64,000 bases of DNA from Aquaspirillum serpens DSM 68 (GCF_000420525.1 NZ_ATVC01000001.1:35579-99578); one strand, 5' to 3'. Shown: positions 1 through 9,236, numbered from the stretch's first letter. Notes: a model not told the origin generated them from the letters alone. Program-made: numbers and translations.

Positions 1-316
1 CATCAAACTGCTGTTGTCGCAAAGCGCGCACCAGCTGCCATTTACCGCGCCACCCTTGCCACTCGGCAGGTGAGCGTATCTGTCGTTGTTGAATGCGGGG
101 GTCGTGTTGTAATAACGGCGTGTTCATGGCGGCATGCCAAACCGTAATGTCCTTACCAGCCTCAGCTAACGCGCCGATTAACGGCAGCGTACACACCATA
201 TCGCCAATTTTGGCAGTTTGTAGCAGCAAGATTTTTTGCGGCGGGGTAGCGCGGCGGCGTTGCGTCCACCACTGACACAGCGGCCACCATAACCACGCCA
301 AAATCAAATACATCAT
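1..316 (-). CDS. Glycosyltransferase family 9 (heptosyltransferase-like), 3' end outside window
   Basis: Only the N-terminal ~105 residues are present; the gene runs off the left edge. After a short hydrophobic, basic N-terminus, residues ~30-45 read KILLLQTAKIGDMVCTLP, the nucleotide-sugar fold signature of ADP-heptose:LPS heptosyltransferases (GT9), which add heptose to lipopolysaccharide core at the cytoplasmic face of the inner membrane. The ATG at 316 overlaps the TGA of the upstream glycosyltransferase (ATGA), indicating translational coupling. A second ATG at 313 is possible. It is the last visible gene of the msbA-led glycan operon. The exact acceptor cannot be told. Confidence 0.8.
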   Translation of the reverse strand, partial: MMYLILAWLWWPLCQWWTQRRRATPPQKILLLQTAKIGDMVCTLPLIGALAEAGKDITVWHAAMNTPLLQHDPRIQQRQIRSPAEWQGWRGKWQLVRALRQQQFD

Positions 317-1515
317 GTTGTTTGTCCCAACGCCGAATCGAACACCTGCTCCACACCCTGCACATATTGTTCAATCGAAAATTGTTGTCGTACCCGCGCC
401 GCGCCGGCCTGCCCCAATTGTTGGCGCAAGCGGTAATCGTCTGCCAAGCGTTGCCATGCTTGGGCCAGTGCAGCAGTATCTTGATAGGGAAATAACAAAC
501 CAGTTTCGCCATCTACCACCACATCACGCGAACCACTGACTGCTGATGCCAATACCGGACGGGCGCATAACATCGCTTCGAGCAATACCCGTGGCAATCC
601 TTCGCTGGCGCTGGCGAGGGCAACGATATCAGCCGCCGCCATCCACTGCAGTGGTGTGGCTGAAAAACCGACCCATAACACCCGTTCCGCGACACCGCTG
701 CGTTTTGCCAGCAGTTGTAATTCTGATTTTTGTGGGCCATCTCCAACCACCGCCAGCGCCATATCAGGAACCAGAGCCAATGCCTGAATCAACTCTGCCA
801 CCCCTTTTCGAGGCAGCAGCGATGCTACCGTCACCGTAAGTGGCAAATCCCGTGGCAAACCCAATGCAGCGCGAGCCGTTTGATAGGCAGGGGGAATCTG
901 TTGCACATCAATCCCGTTCATCACCACATGCATCGGGACATCCTGCACCCCGCATTGCTGTAGATGGGTTGCCACACTGGGCGAAACTGCAATCATCGCA
1001 TCAGCATGATTCGCCGCATGAATCGCGGCAGGAGACAGCATCGGACGTGTTCGACAATGTTGAATCACGGCACAACCTGCCAGACGAGCAGCAAAATAGC
1101 CTTCTAAATTAGACTCCGGCTGATTGTTCATATAAAGGGCAGCAAAGTCCCCTTGCCGGAGTTGGGCCGCAATCTGTTGGGCACGGGGTTGGATGCGCCA
1201 GCGATTTTCAATCGCCGCCACCGCTTGTTGCCGCTGTTTTTTGAAGGGCGTTAACAAACCACGGCTGATTTCTTTGCCCAATTTCGCCCATAGCGGTTGC
1301 GGCAGCGGCGGCAAAATGGTGCAAGGCACTTGCCACTGTTGTAACACCTGTTGGATGGTGTCGCCCTGTCCTTGGCGATAATTGTGATAAAACAGGGCAT
1401 GTAGGGTAAAGCGTGAACGGTCGAGACGTTTAATCAGTTCTAACAAACTATTGGTACCGCCGCCCCATTCCTTACCCGTATCGAGCACAAGAATTTTATG
1501 TGTTGCTGCCGCCAT
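313..1515 (-). CDS. Glycosyltransferase family 4 (GT-B fold)
   Basis: A 400-residue GT4/GT1-type glycosyltransferase. It has an N-terminal GGGTNSL loop, a linker motif VMNGID near residue 200, and the C-terminal donor-binding E-x7-E motif (E305 and E313, within SEGLPRVLLEAM). The open frame extends 26 codons further upstream, but the ATG at 1515 overlaps the previous gene's stop as TAATG and gives the family-typical N-terminus (MAAATHKILVLDTG). Neighbours are GT9 enzymes and a deacetylase, so it probably adds a sugar to LPS core or a related surface glycan. Donor and acceptor are unknown. Confidence 0.85.
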   Translation of the reverse strand: MAAATHKILVLDTGKEWGGGTNSLLELIKRLDRSRFTLHALFYHNYRQGQGDTIQQVLQQWQVPCTILPPLPQPLWAKLGKEISRGLLTPFKKQRQQAVAAIENRWRIQPRAQQIAAQLRQGDFAALYMNNQPESNLEGYFAARLAGCAVIQHCRTRPMLSPAAIHAANHADAMIAVSPSVATHLQQCGVQDVPMHVVMNGIDVQQIPPAYQTARAALGLPRDLPLTVTVASLLPRKGVAELIQALALVPDMALAVVGDGPQKSELQLLAKRSGVAERVLWVGFSATPLQWMAAADIVALASASEGLPRVLLEAMLCARPVLASAVSGSRDVVVDGETGLLFPYQDTAALAQAWQRLADDYRLRQQLGQAGAARVRQQFSIEQYVQGVEQVFDSALGQTT

Positions 1516-2654
1516 TAACTGCGCTCCAACGAGGGTGGCAGCGCCTTGTGTAAGGCCTGCAACACGTCCTGTTCTGCGATTAAATCCATACACATCGGCT
1601 CAGGATGGGGGCAACGCTTGGATAAACAGGGCTGACAGGTGCGCCATTTTTGGATCACCTGATGTTTGGTTAAATCTTGATACGGCCCACTGCGCCGCCA
1701 ATCTGAGACCGCAAACAAGGCGACTACCGGTGTCCCCACCGCAACCGCAAGATGCATGATGCCGGTATCAGGCGTTAACAACACCTTCATTCGTTGCACC
1801 AAAGTCGGTAGATGTTGCAGTGGCAAAGCACCGGCGGTAGAGAACACCCGCGAGTCGGCCACCCCAGCCACAATCGCCTCGGCCAAGCCACGTTCTGCCG
1901 GTGAACCCGTGATGGCAATCCACACCTCTGGCCGTTGCTGTAACAAGGCTTTCGCCACCGCGATATGCCGTGAAATCGGCCACCGGCGGCTGGTTGTCGA
2001 AGCGCCCGGCTGAAAACCAATCAGTGTTGCCGTTGCCGGCAGCCCATAGTGTTGCAAGAGCGTGTTGACTGCTGCGGCACTGTCCGGATGTAACGGCAAA
2101 TCCATTCGCGCAGGAACGGGCACTCCACCAGCTAATTGCGCCACCGCCATGCGTTGTTGAATGCCATGCTCGAAGGCATCCCAATCTAATACTGGCTCGC
2201 GGTTAGACAGTAAAAAACGGAAACGACTGGTATTCGGTAATTTAAAGCGCCAGCGGGCGCCAGACAGATACGCCAGTGGTGTGGCCTGCGGTTCATTGCT
2301 ATGCAGAATCGCCACCAGATCAGGGCGCCATGTCTGCCAGTGTCGGACTTGACGACGAAAATCACGCCAGCGCCCATCATAAGCCGCCACTTGATTGACC
2401 AGCGAAGGCACTAACACCGAGAACAAAGCTTGGTAGGGTGGATTCACCAACAGGCAAATTTCCGCCTGTGGATACGCTTGGCGTAGGCTGTGTAAGGCTG
2501 GCAAAGACATCAAGGTGTCGCCAATCGCCGTATTTGATAACACCAAGATTCGACCAATCGCCGTAGTCCCCAATTCTGCCGCCGGCGGTGTCGTAACATC
2601 ATGCCGTGCTCGCCACCGCAACCAGTGGTAGAGCCATTGCTCACGCCAACGCAT
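1515..2654 (-). CDS. Glycosyltransferase family 9 (heptosyltransferase-like)
   Basis: A 379-residue GT9 enzyme. The N-terminal fold motif RILVLSNTAIGDTLMSLPAL lies near residues 34-53, and the C-terminal half has the donor-binding LTPDTGIMHLAVAVGTPVVALF region. A Cys-rich tail (CQPCLSKRC) follows, which is common in LPS heptosyltransferases. The ATG at 2654 overlaps the TGA of the polysaccharide deacetylase (TGATG). It most likely acts on LPS inner or outer core; I cannot assign it as WaaC, WaaF or WaaQ. Confidence 0.85.
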   Translation of the reverse strand: MRWREQWLYHWLRWRARHDVTTPPAAELGTTAIGRILVLSNTAIGDTLMSLPALHSLRQAYPQAEICLLVNPPYQALFSVLVPSLVNQVAAYDGRWRDFRRQVRHWQTWRPDLVAILHSNEPQATPLAYLSGARWRFKLPNTSRFRFLLSNREPVLDWDAFEHGIQQRMAVAQLAGGVPVPARMDLPLHPDSAAAVNTLLQHYGLPATATLIGFQPGASTTSRRWPISRHIAVAKALLQQRPEVWIAITGSPAERGLAEAIVAGVADSRVFSTAGALPLQHLPTLVQRMKVLLTPDTGIMHLAVAVGTPVVALFAVSDWRRSGPYQDLTKHQVIQKWRTCQPCLSKRCPHPEPMCMDLIAEQDVLQALHKALPPSLERS

Positions 2655-3478
2655 CAGACCGACACCCTCTTACGTTGGCTATATAAACGGCTCAAGGTTG
2701 GCGAACGATAGAGCCATAAACGGTTTAATAACCAGCGTGCCGGCTTATCTTTAGTCACGATTCGGGGCAATCGTAGGGAATCGCCCTGCGGCAAGACAGT
2801 GCCGGGTTGGGTGGTGTAGAGATGGTCGAAACCAGCGGCTTGCGCTTCGGCAAGATAGTCCGTATCAAAATAGCCCTGCGGCCAACACAGATGACGCGAG
2901 ACAGACCCCAAACGGGCATTCAATGTCTCACGCGACAGGGCCAAATCTTCAGCTAAACGCTGCCGCCGTTCGGCCACCACCGGAAATAATTTGTCCCAGC
3001 GAGTATGAGTGTGGGTGTGGCTATGAAACTCAAATGTCCCAGCCCGTTGCGCCGCCTCAATTTCGCTCCAACGCATCATCACATCATCATGACGCTGTTC
3101 ACGCACTGCGTTCATACAAACTTTATGAGATGGTGTGGAGGGAAGATCGGCTTGTTGGCCGGCATAAGGCCGCATCGGGCCATCACCAATCCAACCCGTG
3201 ATGGTAAACAACGTGGCAGAGAGGCCGGTCTCTTTCAGTACCGGATGGGCATAGACCCAATTATCTAAATAGCCATCATCAAAAGTAATCAGCACTGACT
3301 TGGCAGGTAGCTTGCCACCGGCTAAAAATTGTTGCAGTTGTTGGGCGGTAACGCTTTGATAACCAGCACGCGCCACGGCATGCATTTGGGCCCGAAAATG
3401 TTGCGGCGAGATCGTGACTAATCCCGGCTCAGGGCTGACATGGTGATACATCAACACGGGTAGCGCTTTTGCACTCAT
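2654..3478 (-). CDS. Polysaccharide deacetylase (NodB-like) family protein
   Basis: A 274-residue carbohydrate esterase 4-type protein. It begins LPVLMYHHVS and has the metal-binding and catalytic ITFDDGYLDN motif near residue 65 and a second histidine motif (FHSHTHTHTRWD, ~residues 150-160). CE4 enzymes remove N-acetyl groups from amino sugars. Placed between glycosyltransferases, it probably edits a lipid-linked or LPS sugar. There is no signal peptide, so action on the cytoplasmic side is plausible. ATGA overlap with the upstream glycosyltransferase supports the start. Confidence 0.85.
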   Translation of the reverse strand: MSAKALPVLMYHHVSPEPGLVTISPQHFRAQMHAVARAGYQSVTAQQLQQFLAGGKLPAKSVLITFDDGYLDNWVYAHPVLKETGLSATLFTITGWIGDGPMRPYAGQQADLPSTPSHKVCMNAVREQRHDDVMMRWSEIEAAQRAGTFEFHSHTHTHTRWDKLFPVVAERRQRLAEDLALSRETLNARLGSVSRHLCWPQGYFDTDYLAEAQAAGFDHLYTTQPGTVLPQGDSLRLPRIVTKDKPARWLLNRLWLYRSPTLSRLYSQRKRVSV

Positions 3479-4584
3479 CGTGATTTCCTCTGCGCCAATA
3501 AGCGCGCGTATAAGGCTTCGGTTTTATCTAACATCGCCGTTAGGCTGAATTCTTGTAACACATGCTGTTGACCGGCGCGCCCGAGTTCGCGGGCCCAAGC
3601 AGGGTCGGCCAGTAAACGCAACAGCTGTTCTGCCACAGCGTTTTCATCTTCGGGGGTCGCCAATAAACCGGTGCGCTCATGTTGGATCAGTTCAGGTACC
3701 CCACCCACGGCAGTGGCAACCGTTGGCAATCCCAGCCCCAAGCCCTGTGTCACCGCCTGTGGTACACCTTCGGAGCGCGAGGTCAAGAGCGCATAGTCCG
3801 CCGCCGCCATAATATCGGGAACATCTTCACGATGACCTAAAAAGCGCACCTGTTGTCCCAATCCCAATTGCTGCACCAAGGCTTCCATATCACGGCGCAT
3901 CGGGCCATCACCAGCCAATAACAACATCGCCTGTGGATAACGCGCCAGCACTTGGGCAAAAGCACGCAGTGCAATTTCATGGCGCTTCACTGCACGGATC
4001 ACACCGGTCATTAACACAACCGGCGCTGTCTCACTCACCCCCAACGCTGCCCGCACTTCGGCTCGCGTGCGGCGCGGCTGGAAGGCGGTGAAATCAATCC
4101 CAGTTGGAATATTGACTAATTGGGCCGGCGGAAAACCATTGCTTATCAGTTGTTGCCGCATGGTGTCACCGCAGGTGACGATAGCCGCCGGCAAGCGGTG
4201 GATAAAATTGTGCCAACTCCGGCGCAAGGGAATATTGAGATGGCGAGTGCGCACTAAACAACACCCAGCCCGCCACGCCGCCAAACCACCCGACCAGCTA
4301 TCTTTACCACTGTGGGTATTCACAATATCAACCTGCTGCTGGCGAATCAAAGCCATCAGCGGCCGAATTGTCGCCAGTTCAAATTTCCCTTGAAAGGGCA
4401 GTGTGATCACTTCCACCCCTGCAGCCTGTGCATGGGCAACAATCTGTGCCTGTGGTCGTGTTGCCAAAATCATGCGATGACCACGCGCCGCCATTCCTGC
4501 CATTTCGGACACAATGCGCCGTTCTTGTCCGCCCCAACCATCTGACCATTCTGTGTGCAAAATAGTCCATGTCGTTTTAGTCAT
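3475..4584 (-). CDS. Glycosyltransferase family 4
   Basis: A 369-residue GT-B glycosyltransferase with N-terminal TEWSDGWGGQERR, a central IPTGID motif and the donor-site SEGVPQAVTQ at ~271-280. The second Glu of the usual E-x7-E is Gln here, as in a known subset of the family. The start at 4584 (MTKTTWTIL) is preferred to the 17-codon upstream extension; it overlaps the msbA stop by 8 bp. Part of the LPS/surface-glycan operon. Confidence 0.85.
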   Translation of the reverse strand: MTKTTWTILHTEWSDGWGGQERRIVSEMAGMAARGHRMILATRPQAQIVAHAQAAGVEVITLPFQGKFELATIRPLMALIRQQQVDIVNTHSGKDSWSGGLAAWRAGCCLVRTRHLNIPLRRSWHNFIHRLPAAIVTCGDTMRQQLISNGFPPAQLVNIPTGIDFTAFQPRRTRAEVRAALGVSETAPVVLMTGVIRAVKRHEIALRAFAQVLARYPQAMLLLAGDGPMRRDMEALVQQLGLGQQVRFLGHREDVPDIMAAADYALLTSRSEGVPQAVTQGLGLGLPTVATAVGGVPELIQHERTGLLATPEDENAVAEQLLRLLADPAWARELGRAGQQHVLQEFSLTAMLDKTEALYARLLAQRKSR

Positions 4585-6337
4585 GGGCGGCCTCCTTAAA
4601 TTGCAAGCGATGTAGCGTGGCATACATCCCACCACGGGCTAACAGTTCGGTGTGGGTACCGATTTCGGCAATCCGCCCTTGATGCATCACCACAATCCGA
4701 TCAGCATTTTCAATGGTGGATAAGCGGTGTGCCACCACCAGCGTGGTGCGCTGTTGCATCAGGTTATCTAATGCGGTTTGGACTAAGCGTTCGGACTGGG
4801 TATCGAGTGCGCTGGTTGCTTCATCGAGTAATAAGATAGGCGCATCTTTCAAGATGGCACGAGCAATCGCCAACCGCTGGCGCTGACCACCGGATAAGCG
4901 CACGCCTTTTTCGCCAATCAAAGTCTCAAACCCCTGTGGCATGGCTTCGATAAATTCAAGGGCATTGGCGGCTTTAGCGGCAGCGCGCAATTGTTCTGGT
5001 GACGGCGGCACCACACAGCCATAGGCAATATTCGCTGCCACCGTGTCGTTAAACAAAGCAATGTCTTGGCTGACAAGGGCAATTTGTTGCCGCAGGCTAG
5101 CCAAGGTCAGGGTATCCAGTGCCAGACCATCTAATAAAATTTGCCCTTGGCTTGGAGCATAAAAACGCGGCAGCAGATTCACCAACGTGGTTTTACCACT
5201 GCCAGAGCTCCCCACCAGCGCCACTGTTTCTCCGGCAGCGATGGTTAAATCAATCTGTTGTAATGCGCTGCGTTCACTATTTGGATAGGCAAAGCTAACC
5301 TCGGCAAACTGAATTTCACCCCGTGCCCGTTCAAGTTGTGTCTTACCTGTATCCGGCTCAGGTTCAATGTCCAAGAAGTGAAAGACGCTTTCGGCCGCCG
5401 CCAAGCCACGTTGTAACGATTGATTGACCCCAGTGATGCGTTTAATTGGGGCAAACAACATAATCATCGCCGCCAAGAAACTCATAAAATCGCCGGCGGT
5501 GAAGTTGCCACTTTGGGCGCGGACACTGGCAAAGTAGATAATCACCGCCAAAGCAATGGAGACCACCAACTGGGTGATGCCAGTGTTCATTGAGCCAATC
5601 GAGGTTTGCTTAATTTGGTTTTGCCGTAATCCTTCAGCCGCCTGCATAAAGCGTTGGGTTTCATGGGCCTGTCCGCCGTACACTTTCACCACGCGCTGAC
5701 AGTCCACCACTTCGCCCAACACTTGAGTCATCTCGCCAATTTGCCGCTGGTTTTGCCGTGTTAATTGCCGCAGGCGTTTACTGACCAAGCGCAAACTCAC
5801 CGCCACCACCGGAATCATCACCAAACAAATTAGGGTTAATTGCCAGTCGGTCCAAAACAGCAGAATCAGTAAACCAAAAATCGTCACCCCATCTTTCACC
5901 ACCACCGTGATGACGTTAAAACCGGCATCGGTGACTTGGTTGACATCATTGGTCACCCGCGAAATCACTCGCCCAGAGGCGTTGTCGTCGTAAAAGCTGA
6001 CCGGCAAACTCATCAATTTGCTAAACATTTCTGCCCGCAGCCGCCTCACGAGATGGCCGGCGAGATAGGTGGTGGTGGTGTCATTGATATAACTCGCCAC
6101 ACCACGCAATAAGAACAATCCAACAATCGCTAACGGTGTCCACAACATAGCCTGTGGATCACGCTCGACAAATCCACCATCAATCAGCGGTTTCATCAAA
6201 CGTGCAAATAAAGGCTCGGTACTCGCCGCCACCGACATAGCGATGAGCGAGAGCAGGAAGATTTTCCAGTAGTCTTTGAGGTAACCAAGTAGGCGGCGAT
6301 ATAAAGCCAGACTTTGAGGAGGGGAGGAATCCGACAT
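4577..6337 (-). CDS. msbA: Lipid A export ATP-binding/permease MsbA
   Basis: A 586-residue half-size ABC exporter, close to the E. coli MsbA length. A six-helix transmembrane domain spans residues ~25-320. The nucleotide-binding domain has Walker A (GSSGSGKTT, ~376-384), signature LSGGQRQR (~481), Walker B ILLLDEATS (~501-509) and an H-loop His ~537. It flips lipid A-core across the inner membrane. It is the first gene of the minus-strand glycan operon, which supports MsbA over a generic multidrug exporter. An ATG six codons upstream (6355) is also possible; MSDSSPPQ matches family starts better. Confidence 0.9.
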   Translation of the reverse strand: MSDSSPPQSLALYRRLLGYLKDYWKIFLLSLIAMSVAASTEPLFARLMKPLIDGGFVERDPQAMLWTPLAIVGLFLLRGVASYINDTTTTYLAGHLVRRLRAEMFSKLMSLPVSFYDDNASGRVISRVTNDVNQVTDAGFNVITVVVKDGVTIFGLLILLFWTDWQLTLICLVMIPVVAVSLRLVSKRLRQLTRQNQRQIGEMTQVLGEVVDCQRVVKVYGGQAHETQRFMQAAEGLRQNQIKQTSIGSMNTGITQLVVSIALAVIIYFASVRAQSGNFTAGDFMSFLAAMIMLFAPIKRITGVNQSLQRGLAAAESVFHFLDIEPEPDTGKTQLERARGEIQFAEVSFAYPNSERSALQQIDLTIAAGETVALVGSSGSGKTTLVNLLPRFYAPSQGQILLDGLALDTLTLASLRQQIALVSQDIALFNDTVAANIAYGCVVPPSPEQLRAAAKAANALEFIEAMPQGFETLIGEKGVRLSGGQRQRLAIARAILKDAPILLLDEATSALDTQSERLVQTALDNLMQQRTTLVVAHRLSTIENADRIVVMHQGRIAEIGTHTELLARGGMYATLHRLQFKEAAHD

Positions 6338-6466
6338 GGGGATAAGACAGACCAACAGATAAGGTCGCGCATTGTACCCCGTATGTCAGGATTAGGGCAG
6401 GTTGAGACGAACTGGCACTAGGTTACCACACATACACCAATTAGATTAAATGGATTTATTTTATGA

Positions 6467-7600
6467 TTATAAAATAATAGATACTTCGATGTTGCCGTTA
6501 CCCAAAGTTTCACGGCCACTTACCGTGACACGCTTGTCGGTATTAAAAGCCAATAGCACTTCGTCAATGAGCTCAGGAGGAAAAGAGCAGAAATGTTCAC
6601 TGCCATCATCTGTGCCACGCAATGTGAACGTGAAATTGTCTTTGTCCACCTCAGGAATCAGGCCAGAAATTTGGCAAATCCGTTCTTGGGTCGAGCGAGC
6701 GTTTCTAAGCGCATTGCTGACACGTTTCGATGACTCACGGGTTAGGGGGTAGCGTTTATGAGCGTTCTTGAAAATACGTCCACGTAATTCAACCGACTCA
6801 ACAATACCAGTTTGTCTTGGAACCAGCTTCTCAAGGGCTTCTAGGAGTTCAAGATCAATTTCGCTGGTGTCAGCAGAATCTAATGTTGTTTTGAGTGCCC
6901 ATTCAATCGCCTGCTGTAGCTGGTTGCCAATTTCTTCGAATGCCTCACTGAGATCATCAGCAGAGCCACCATCAGGCAACTTGAGCTGCTTGAGATCTGG
7001 AAGTTTAAATGCGACCTCAAAGCTGTTGTAAGCAAACCCCTGTGCCGGTAAGTCATAGAATTGTCGAATGAAGTTGGCCTTCCGACCTTGCGGGCGACCT
7101 TTCTCAAACACTCGGCTGGCGATTTTCTTAAGCGCAGTCGTTGCACCGTCAATGACTTGGCGGATCACACTGGCCGGAACATTGCCTTCTGACAATCCTT
7201 CACCGATTGCTCGCAAAGCAAAAACGGGCTCCAAGTGAGACCAGAGCATAACGCCAGACTTTGGCAGAACATCAGCTGGAACGTCAGCCAAGGTACAGCG
7301 CCAGCTTTTTTGAGGTATTCCGTTGAAGGAGATATCTACCACCCAAATCCAGGGCTGATTCAATGCATCCCAAACAGATAAAATGCCACTCTTTAGGCGT
7401 TCGACGATCTGCGCATTCGTTGGCACAACAATGAATCGTGAAATTCCATCATCCTCTTCAGCGAGGAAGTAGAGCAACGTCCCAAATAAGCTGGTCGCCG
7501 TGAAAATTCTGGGGCCATCGAATTCATACAGAATTTCATTAAGTTGAACACCAACGAAAGGTTCGATGCCAAACTCAGGTGCATTAATTTGCCAGTCCAT
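6467..7600 (-). CDS. Uncharacterised protein, possibly DUF6575-like, second gene of an accessory pair
   Basis: A 377-residue soluble protein with no membrane segment or signal peptide. The N-terminal ~90 residues (EFDGPRIFTATSLFGTLLYF, followed by a W-rich stretch) resemble the family I recall as DUF6575. That match is from memory and was not searched. The C-terminal part has a charged helical stretch and a final beta-rich segment (FTFTLRGTDDGSEHF, VTVSGRETLG). It starts 10 bp after the 124-residue ORF, so the two form an operon. Codon use looks somewhat unlike the neighbours and the pair sits beside an Abi-like gene and IS remnants, so an acquired, perhaps defensive role is possible. Function unknown. 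Confidence 0.65.
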   Translation of the reverse strand: MDWQINAPEFGIEPFVGVQLNEILYEFDGPRIFTATSLFGTLLYFLAEEDDGISRFIVVPTNAQIVERLKSGILSVWDALNQPWIWVVDISFNGIPQKSWRCTLADVPADVLPKSGVMLWSHLEPVFALRAIGEGLSEGNVPASVIRQVIDGATTALKKIASRVFEKGRPQGRKANFIRQFYDLPAQGFAYNSFEVAFKLPDLKQLKLPDGGSADDLSEAFEEIGNQLQQAIEWALKTTLDSADTSEIDLELLEALEKLVPRQTGIVESVELRGRIFKNAHKRYPLTRESSKRVSNALRNARSTQERICQISGLIPEVDKDNFTFTLRGTDDGSEHFCSFPPELIDEVLLAFNTDKRVTVSGRETLGNGNIEVSIIL

Positions 7601-7610
7601 ATTCAGTACC

Positions 7611-7985
7611 TCAGGGGCTCACGGCCAGAGAAAATGGTTCGGCACGGTCAACACCCTCGTAGGGCCACCAAGTGGTATGAGTGGGATGCCGATTACTCGG
7701 CGTCAGCTTGAGAACACCATGGCATGGCTGCAGTTGACCGCGCATCACATATTGGCCCAATTTCGGAAAGAGCTGGGTCAGGTGTTCGGCATCATCCAAT
7801 GTACGAAAAAGAGACAAACCAACTCGCAGGCACTGTGGGCCAGTCGATTTTTTGCCCAGTTCCTCATGCGACATGAAATCTTCTGCAGTGGGAGGATAGC
7901 TTTTCGCAACACGAAACAATTGACCATCAGCCGCTTCAGCATCGTCTGGAGGACATCCCTGTGGCCATGAAGAAGGAAAGTTCAT
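7611..7985 (-). CDS. Uncharacterised 124-residue protein, first gene of the accessory pair
   Basis: A small soluble protein rich in Pro, His and Trp. It opens FPSSWPQGCPPDDAE and ends with a conserved-looking HPTHTTWWPYEGVDR segment. I do not recognise its fold. Its stop lies 10 bp upstream of the 377-residue partner, suggesting co-transcription and perhaps a complex. The ribosome-binding site (AAGAGAAACACC before the ATG) is weak. Toxin-antitoxin or phage-defence roles are possible from context only. Confidence 0.55.
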   Translation of the reverse strand: MNFPSSWPQGCPPDDAEAADGQLFRVAKSYPPTAEDFMSHEELGKKSTGPQCLRVGLSLFRTLDDAEHLTQLFPKLGQYVMRGQLQPCHGVLKLTPSNRHPTHTTWWPYEGVDRAEPFSLAVSP

Positions 7986-8036
7986 GGTGTTTCTCTTGGC
8001 AAAATAAATAATTCAAAATTTTAAATCGCCTCATTC

Positions 8037-8076
8037 TGAGTGTCACGCCTAAAGTTTGAGTGTCACGCCTAAAGTT
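8037..8076. repeat. Exact 20-bp tandem duplication (2 copies)
   Basis: The unit TGAGTGTCACGCCTAAAGTT occurs at 8037-8056 and again at 8057-8076 with no mismatch. It is non-coding. It is one of six exact short tandem duplications found in this window (others at 11394, 47027, 49192, 52243 and 54529). Confidence 0.95.
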
Positions 8077-8191
8077 GCTGCCAAGTTAACCTCCGACCCC
8101 AGCACCACCAGAATTTGCCACCAGCTGTTTACGAACAGAACACGGCAAACAAACAATCTATCTCTCTGTCCGAAAAAATTTGACTATTACA

Positions 8192-8236
8192 GATATCCAC
8201 GCCATGAACGGCGAGGTTTTACGACGCGTGGGATAA
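8192..8236 (-). mobile_element. Solo IS605/TnpB-type terminal hairpin remnant
   Basis: Read on the minus strand, this 45-bp segment matches 40 of 45 positions of the sequence at 63675-63719, just upstream of the tnpB start at the right edge of the window. Both contain the GTAAAACCTCGCC core followed by an inverted arm (TTCATGGCG). No transposase reading frame is attached here, so it is a solo end left by an IS200/IS605-type element or a non-autonomous derivative. Confidence 0.65.
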
Positions 8237-8374
8237 AAATACCCTTTAGAAAAAAGTTTGCCCCCGGGGGCATGCTTTCGCAGAGGTCACACCGGGGGCT
8301 TGCTTTGACACAATCCTATCTTATCCCTCTTTTTTGAGCAAGTACGAGCAAAAACAACAAGTGGAGAATACTGG

Positions 8375-9070
8375 GTGACGAATACAAAGCTACCGATGCT
8401 AGATGCGGCTAGTCTGTCTAAGGCAGAAGATACTCTCACCAGATCCCGCTTGGGTAAGTACCTGCGAGTAACAAGAAACAACTTACAGCAGGCTCTACGC
8501 CTTTATGTATTGAATGCTAAAGTAAGTGCGGCGGTAATGACCGACCTGCACTATATCGAGATTGCCATGCGCAACAGGTTTGATCGCGAGTTGACAAACC
8601 AATACGGCATTAGTTGGTTCAACAACACTCAATTCTTGAACCTATTGAATGAGATGACGCGCCGTATTCTGTTGAAAGCACAGAGAAATGCCGAGAAGCA
8701 CTGGCCTAAGGGGATACCACTGCCGCCTGGCAAAATCATCGCAGAGTTAACCTTTGGATTCTGGTTGAGACTTACCGACTCGAAGCTAGAACATACGCTT
8801 TGGGTTCCTTGTTTGCATAAGGCTTTTAGCCCAAATAAGGCTCCAAAACGGGCAACATTCAATCAACAGTTGGAAAAGTTACGACAGCTCAGAAATCGCG
8901 TTGCCCATCATGAACCAATTTTTCATCTTGATTTACTGGATACCTGTCGGCGAATTCACGACGTAGCAAAACTACTATGCCCTACAACTGCGCGTGTGAT
9001 GAGACAGACTAGCACCGTCAAACGGCAGGTGATGAAACTGAACAAATATCGCCAGTTGCGCGGAATATAG
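8375..9070 (+). CDS. Abi-family (HEPN-like) protein
   Basis: A 231-residue protein starting at GTG 8375 with a GTGGAG ribosome-binding site 8 bp upstream. It resembles Abi-like (AbiD/AbiF, Abi_2 type) proteins. An N-terminal helical part carries DLHYIEIAMRNRFDRELT (~residues 60-77), and the C-terminal LRNRVAHHEPIFHLD (~residues 172-186) contains the R-x4-H motif of HEPN ribonucleases (R-N-R-V-A-H). Members cause abortive infection by RNA cleavage in characterised cases; activity here is inferred. It is monocistronic, divergent from the accessory pair, and followed by an IS3 remnant. Confidence 0.75.
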   Translation: MTNTKLPMLDAASLSKAEDTLTRSRLGKYLRVTRNNLQQALRLYVLNAKVSAAVMTDLHYIEIAMRNRFDRELTNQYGISWFNNTQFLNLLNEMTRRILLKAQRNAEKHWPKGIPLPPGKIIAELTFGFWLRLTDSKLEHTLWVPCLHKAFSPNKAPKRATFNQQLEKLRQLRNRVAHHEPIFHLDLLDTCRRIHDVAKLLCPTTARVMRQTSTVKRQVMKLNKYRQLRGI

Positions 9071-9125
9071 ATTTTTACACGGTAAAAATACGGTAAAACA
9101 CCGCTTCGCCTTCAAATTGTTTGGT

Positions 9126-9236
<111 letters not shown>

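Larger units (their letters stand above)
7986..8374. other. 389-bp intergenic region of the accessory island
   Basis: Divergent promoter region between the accessory pair and the Abi-like gene. It holds an exact 20-bp tandem duplication (8037-8076), an IS605-type end remnant (8192-8236), and two copies of CCGGGGGCWTGCTTT at 8264 and 8292, 28 bp apart. The open frame across 8056-8337 has no convincing start or product and is treated as non-coding. Confidence 0.5.

Noticed and set aside
8056..8337. 93-residue plus-strand frame before the Abi-like gene
   Set aside because: Begins inside the 20-bp duplication and runs through the IS605 end remnant; no plausible product.
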